A DNA stretch of 8,222 nucleotides from Bacteriovoracaceae bacterium (GTDB taxonomy: Bacteria; Bdellovibrionota; Bacteriovoracia; Bacteriovoracales; Bacteriovoracaceae), in contig JAKLJM010000006.1 of assembly GCA_023151145.1 (NCBI GenBank), forward strand, positions 12,501 through 20,722. The letters are read 5' to 3'. The notes below the pieces were generated by a model. That model was not told the DNA's origin, searched no databases, and worked only from the letters and a program-made list of their open reading frames with translations. The translations under genes were made by a program, and so were the position numbers. Positions 5,608 through 8,222 of the stretch are shown one piece after another (position 1 is the stretch's first letter; every line of letters begins with the position of its first letter).

Positions 5608-7182
5608 ATGTTATTTGAAAAAATACTCACATTTGTCCTTTTTTTAGGGCCGCTTGTTTTCTTTCATGAATTAGGACATTTTTTCTTCGCAAGACTATTT
5701 GGCGTTAGAGTAGAAGTCTTTTCTCTAGGTTTTGGACCAAAACTTTTTAAATATAAAAAAGGTGATACTGAGTACGCCCTTTCATTAATCCCACTTGGTG
5801 GATATGTGAAAATGTTTGGTGACGATCCTTTTAATCAAGATGCAGTTCCTGTTGATCAAAGAAAATTTTCGTTTACTCACCAAAGTAAATGGGCAAGATT
5901 TTGGATTGTCATGGGGGGACCATTAGCCAATTTTATTTTAGCATTCGTATTATTTTTTGTTTTATTATTTAATGGCGAAAAAATTCCAGAAATTAAACTT
6001 GGTCAAGTTGATCACCAATCTGTTTTATATCAGCAAGGATTTAGAGCAGGGGACGTCATTTTAAAAATTAATGGCAATGATGTTTATAATCCTACTGATT
6101 TAATGATTGACGCTAAAACTTCTGTTTCGATAGTTGCGGTTAAACGCGATTCTAAAATTGAAGAATTAAAAGTGAATCTGGTTGGAGATAAGTTTTTTGA
6201 AGAAGTCGTAAAGCATCCACCATTTTTAAGAAAACCCTATTTAGTTGATCAAAAAGGCAATAAATACGTTTTATCTGCTGAAAAAGGAAAAGCAAATTTA
6301 TTAGTGTCTTTTGAAGAGTTGTTAAGCTTTTCAGGAACAAAAGAATTTTACCTTTATCAATTACAAAAAGATTTTGATACAGCTTTAGATGATGCAAAAG
6401 TAGATTTAACTTCTGAAAAAATCATTTCTCTTCAAGAGAAAGATTTAAAAGGTGTTGTCGAAGATTTGGAAAAATTGAATTTAAAACCTTTAGATCTCAT
6501 GGTGAGATCTGTAAATATGAGTTCCGCTGCAGACAAGGCAGGAATTAAAGCAGGCGATGTCCTTGTTCAATTAGAAGGAAATCGTGTTAGTAGCTTTGAA
6601 GATTTCCGAACAACTTTACAAACAATTAAGAAAGACTCAGTTGAAGTGACTATTTGGAGTCAGGGTGTAGATAAAAAAGTAACAATCACTCCAGATATTA
6701 CTCCGATTGAAGATAAAAAATTAAAACTCATTGGTGTTTATTCTCATGTTGAATTAACTAAACCAAACTTTGTGCAAACGGAGTCAAAAGGGATTGTTGG
6801 ATCAACTATTATTGGACTTGAACGCACATGGGATTCAGTTAAAAAGACCTTAGATGGATTTGTGAAGTTAATTACAAACCAAGCGTCGTTTAAACAAATT
6901 GGTGGCCCATTAACAATCGGTAAAGTGGCGCATGATTCACTAACGACATCGCTAAGTTATTTTTTCCAATTGATGGCCTTGATTTCGGTGAACTTAGGTG
7001 TGGTGAATTTGTTTCCTATTCCAGTTCTTGATGGTGGGCATATTATGTTCATTGGATTAGAAATCATAAATCGTGGTCCTCTATCAAGAAGAAAGATGGA
7101 GATCGCACAGCAAGTTGGTCTTTCAATCTTGCTTATGTTAATGATTGGGGCACTCTTTAACGATTTTAGTAGATTTTTCTAA
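5608..7182 (+). CDS. rseP: Site-2 intramembrane zinc protease RseP, with extended inter-PDZ region
   Basis: RseP cuts transmembrane substrates within the inner membrane: anti-sigma factor RseA in E. coli and leftover signal peptides. The substrate here is unknown. Zinc ligands are in HELGH (His20, Glu21, His24) within the first membrane helix, followed by the GFGPKL and LIPLGGYVKM strands and a second helix after MGGPLANF (102-109). The C-terminal membrane part has SVNLGVVNLFPIPVLDGGH (460-478), with Asp475 as third zinc ligand, and ends ALFNDFSRFF. PDZ1 lies near 128-195 (FRAGDVILKINGNDV) and PDZ2 near 293-366 (AGIKAGDVLVQLEGNRV). At 524 residues it is 74 longer than the 450 of E. coli, and the surplus lies between the PDZ domains. 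The upstream GGGG (5599-5602) is an unusual ribosome site. tsaB follows after 5 bases. Confidence 0.96.
   Translation: MLFEKILTFVLFLGPLVFFHELGHFFFARLFGVRVEVFSLGFGPKLFKYKKGDTEYALSLIPLGGYVKMFGDDPFNQDAVPVDQRKFSFTHQSKWARFWIVMGGPLANFILAFVLFFVLLFNGEKIPEIKLGQVDHQSVLYQQGFRAGDVILKINGNDVYNPTDLMIDAKTSVSIVAVKRDSKIEELKVNLVGDKFFEEVVKHPPFLRKPYLVDQKGNKYVLSAEKGKANLLVSFEELLSFSGTKEFYLYQLQKDFDTALDDAKVDLTSEKIISLQEKDLKGVVEDLEKLNLKPLDLMVRSVNMSSAADKAGIKAGDVLVQLEGNRVSSFEDFRTTLQTIKKDSVEVTIWSQGVDKKVTITPDITPIEDKKLKLIGVYSHVELTKPNFVQTESKGIVGSTIIGLERTWDSVKKTLDGFVKLITNQASFKQIGGPLTIGKVAHDSLTTSLSYFFQLMALISVNLGVVNLFPIPVLDGGHIMFIGLEIINRGPLSRRKMEIAQQVGLSILLMLMIGALFNDFSRFF
6492..6510. repeat. Perfect 8-bp inverted repeat inside rseP, before the PDZ2 region
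   Basis: AGATCTCA (6492-6499) and TGAGATCT (6503-6510) are exact reverse complements around TGG and can form a tight hairpin. It sits at the junction between the extra inter-PDZ segment and PDZ2 (codons for DLMVRS). No function is evident. Confidence 0.5.
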
Positions 7183-7187
7183 GTGAT

Positions 7188-7790
7188 ATGAACTTATTTA
7201 TAGATACAACCTCAAATTTAAAAATTGGAATCTTAGACAAAGATTGTCATTGGTTACATTTTGAAAATTTAGATGTGAAAAAACCATCTGAAGTTATTCA
7301 CAAGTCTATCTATGATGCTCTTCAAGACAAAAATTTAAAAATAAGTGACATTAAGAAAATTCTTACTTGTGCAGGTCCTGGATCTTACACCGGAATGCGT
7401 TTATCGGAAGGCATCGTGCAAGTTTTAGAATTAAATGGTGCGAAGGCTTGTACATTTTTTCATTTTGAAATTCCACTGCTACAAGGCATCCAAAATTATA
7501 TTTGGGTCGCTACAGCGTTTAAGGGAGAGTATTTTATTTACCATTATGACAATGGAGTAGTTCAAAAACATTTAAAACTTTTAAATGAACTTCCTCATTT
7601 TTTACTGCAATTTTCCCAAGAAAAAAAATACTGCTTAGTCGATGATCCAAACTTAGGTGCAGAATTTACACCTACCAGTAAGCTCATTGTGGAAAACCCA
7701 GAAAAATATTTGCCGGTAGTTTTAAAACGTGAGCACCGTGAGCCTGCTTATTATTATCGAACTGTCGAAGAGGAGTTTAAGATAAAATGA
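7188..7790 (+). CDS. tsaB: tRNA t6A biosynthesis protein TsaB (divergent, short)
   Basis: TsaB is the non-catalytic, ASKHA-fold partner of TsaD. With TsaE they move threonylcarbamoyl from TsaC product to A37 of ANN-decoding tRNAs. The N-terminus MNLFIDTTSNLKIGILD (1-17) matches the first beta hairpin, and CAGPGSYTGMRLSEG (61-75) is the family signature. The C-terminal EPAYYYR (185-191) resembles the usual P-x-YLR end. At 200 residues it is about 30 shorter than E. coli TsaB and the middle (about 90-180) is poorly conserved by eye, so the dimer contact region may be reduced. It starts 5 bases after rseP with only a weak purine stretch upstream, which suggests coupling. Its stop overlaps the next ATG (ATGA at 7787-7790). 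A related ASKHA protein is the main alternative, but the GPGSYTG motif makes TsaB likely. Confidence 0.85.
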   Translation: MNLFIDTTSNLKIGILDKDCHWLHFENLDVKKPSEVIHKSIYDALQDKNLKISDIKKILTCAGPGSYTGMRLSEGIVQVLELNGAKACTFFHFEIPLLQGIQNYIWVATAFKGEYFIYHYDNGVVQKHLKLLNELPHFLLQFSQEKKYCLVDDPNLGAEFTPTSKLIVENPEKYLPVVLKREHREPAYYYRTVEEEFKIK

Positions 7791-8222
7791 CATTTAAATC
7801 TTATATTCCCTCAAGATACAATACGCTTTTTTTTATATTAGGTTTAATGCTTTGGTTATTTACTAGTTTGAAGTTCGTCTTTATCTTTGCGATCGTTTAT
7901 TTAATTGTTTATTTTGTTTTAAGAAGAGATACCAACTATTTTCGTGATGATCCTATGATTATGACGGGAGTAATCTTTGCTCCTGCAAATGGCATCATTG
8001 TTCATGTTGAAGAGAATGTGAATCATAGCTTTTTTGGAGAAGGGCTCACTGAGATTCAGATTAGAATACCTTGGTGGAAAGAAATGGGAATTTTTCTTCC
8101 TGTTTCGGCCGAAATAAAAGATCTTAGAATTTTTAAAGGGAAGTCATTTTTTAGATTTGGTTGTTATGCTGAGAAAGCAGGGATTGCAAATTATAGTGGC
8201 CTTGGAATGATTTTAGATACTA
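7787..8222 (+). CDS. Phosphatidylserine decarboxylase-like membrane protein, 5' part (runs off the window)
   Basis: The frame starts at ATG 7787, overlapping the tsaB stop by 4 bases, and is open for 145 codons to the window edge. Residues about 12-46 are strongly hydrophobic (one or two membrane helices), then LRRDTNYFRDDP (45-56) and FAPANGIIVHV (64-74) follow. These match the FFRDP and SPADGKV motifs at the N-terminus of short (archaeal-type) phosphatidylserine decarboxylases, which make phosphatidylethanolamine from phosphatidylserine after self-cleavage. IFLPVSAEIKDLRIFKG (102-118) resembles the next block. Two expected catalytic features look changed: PADG reads PANG (Asn68), and there is no His from residue 81 to 145. 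The self-cleavage LGST-type motif would lie beyond the window. It could be a true but divergent PSD, an inactive relative, or another PSD-fold protein. CdsA in the same operon supports a phospholipid link. Confidence 0.65.
   Translation, partial: MTFKSYIPSRYNTLFFILGLMLWLFTSLKFVFIFAIVYLIVYFVLRRDTNYFRDDPMIMTGVIFAPANGIIVHVEENVNHSFFGEGLTEIQIRIPWWKEMGIFLPVSAEIKDLRIFKGKSFFRFGCYAEKAGIANYSGLGMILDT

Overview
The window is a low-GC, gene-dense bacterial chromosome segment with every gene on the + strand. It runs from the 3' end of ftsK through a conserved translation and envelope cluster: rpsB, tsf, pyrH, frr, uppS, cdsA, rseP, tsaB and the first part of a phosphatidylserine-decarboxylase-like gene. 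RseP and the rpsB-tsf-pyrH-frr-uppS-cdsA-rseP order point to a Gram-negative, proteobacterial-type genome. Low GC, AGA-rich arginine use and protein character suggest the Bdellovibrionota side (Bacteriovorax/Peredibacter-like). That placement is an inference from memory of such genomes and has not been tested. No mobile elements, CRISPR arrays, tRNAs or rRNAs are visible.

Layout: 1-939 holds the C-terminal 312 residues of the FtsK DNA translocase, ending at an AT-rich hairpin plus T-run (948-988). The 162-base gap before rpsB also holds a structured leader. It has an 8-bp stem (1032-1039/1069-1076), an inner hairpin and a 6-bp pairing between loop bases 1042-1047 and bases 1085-1090, directly before the rpsB Shine-Dalgarno. 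This is a likely pseudoknot for S2 autoregulation. rpsB and tsf follow and end at a strong intrinsic terminator (2610-2638). Only 28 bases separate its T-run from the pyrH start, so the downstream genes probably depend on partial readthrough or on a promoter inside tsf.

From pyrH to the end the genes are spaced by 29 bases or fewer, or overlap (uppS/cdsA by 1 base, tsaB/psd-like by 4 bases), and look like one operon. The cluster links ribosome production and recycling (S2, EF-Ts, RRF), UTP supply (PyrH), the undecaprenyl carrier for peptidoglycan (UppS), phospholipid synthesis (CdsA, PSD-like protein), membrane-protein quality control or stress signalling (RseP) and tRNA t6A modification (TsaB). 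dxr, often found near frr or rseP, is absent from this cluster.

The least ordinary points are the rpsB leader pseudoknot, an extra segment of about 75 to 95 residues between the two PDZ domains of RseP, and a terminal PSD-family protein that by eye lacks the expected catalytic Asp (PADG reads PANG) and has no His in the region expected to supply one.
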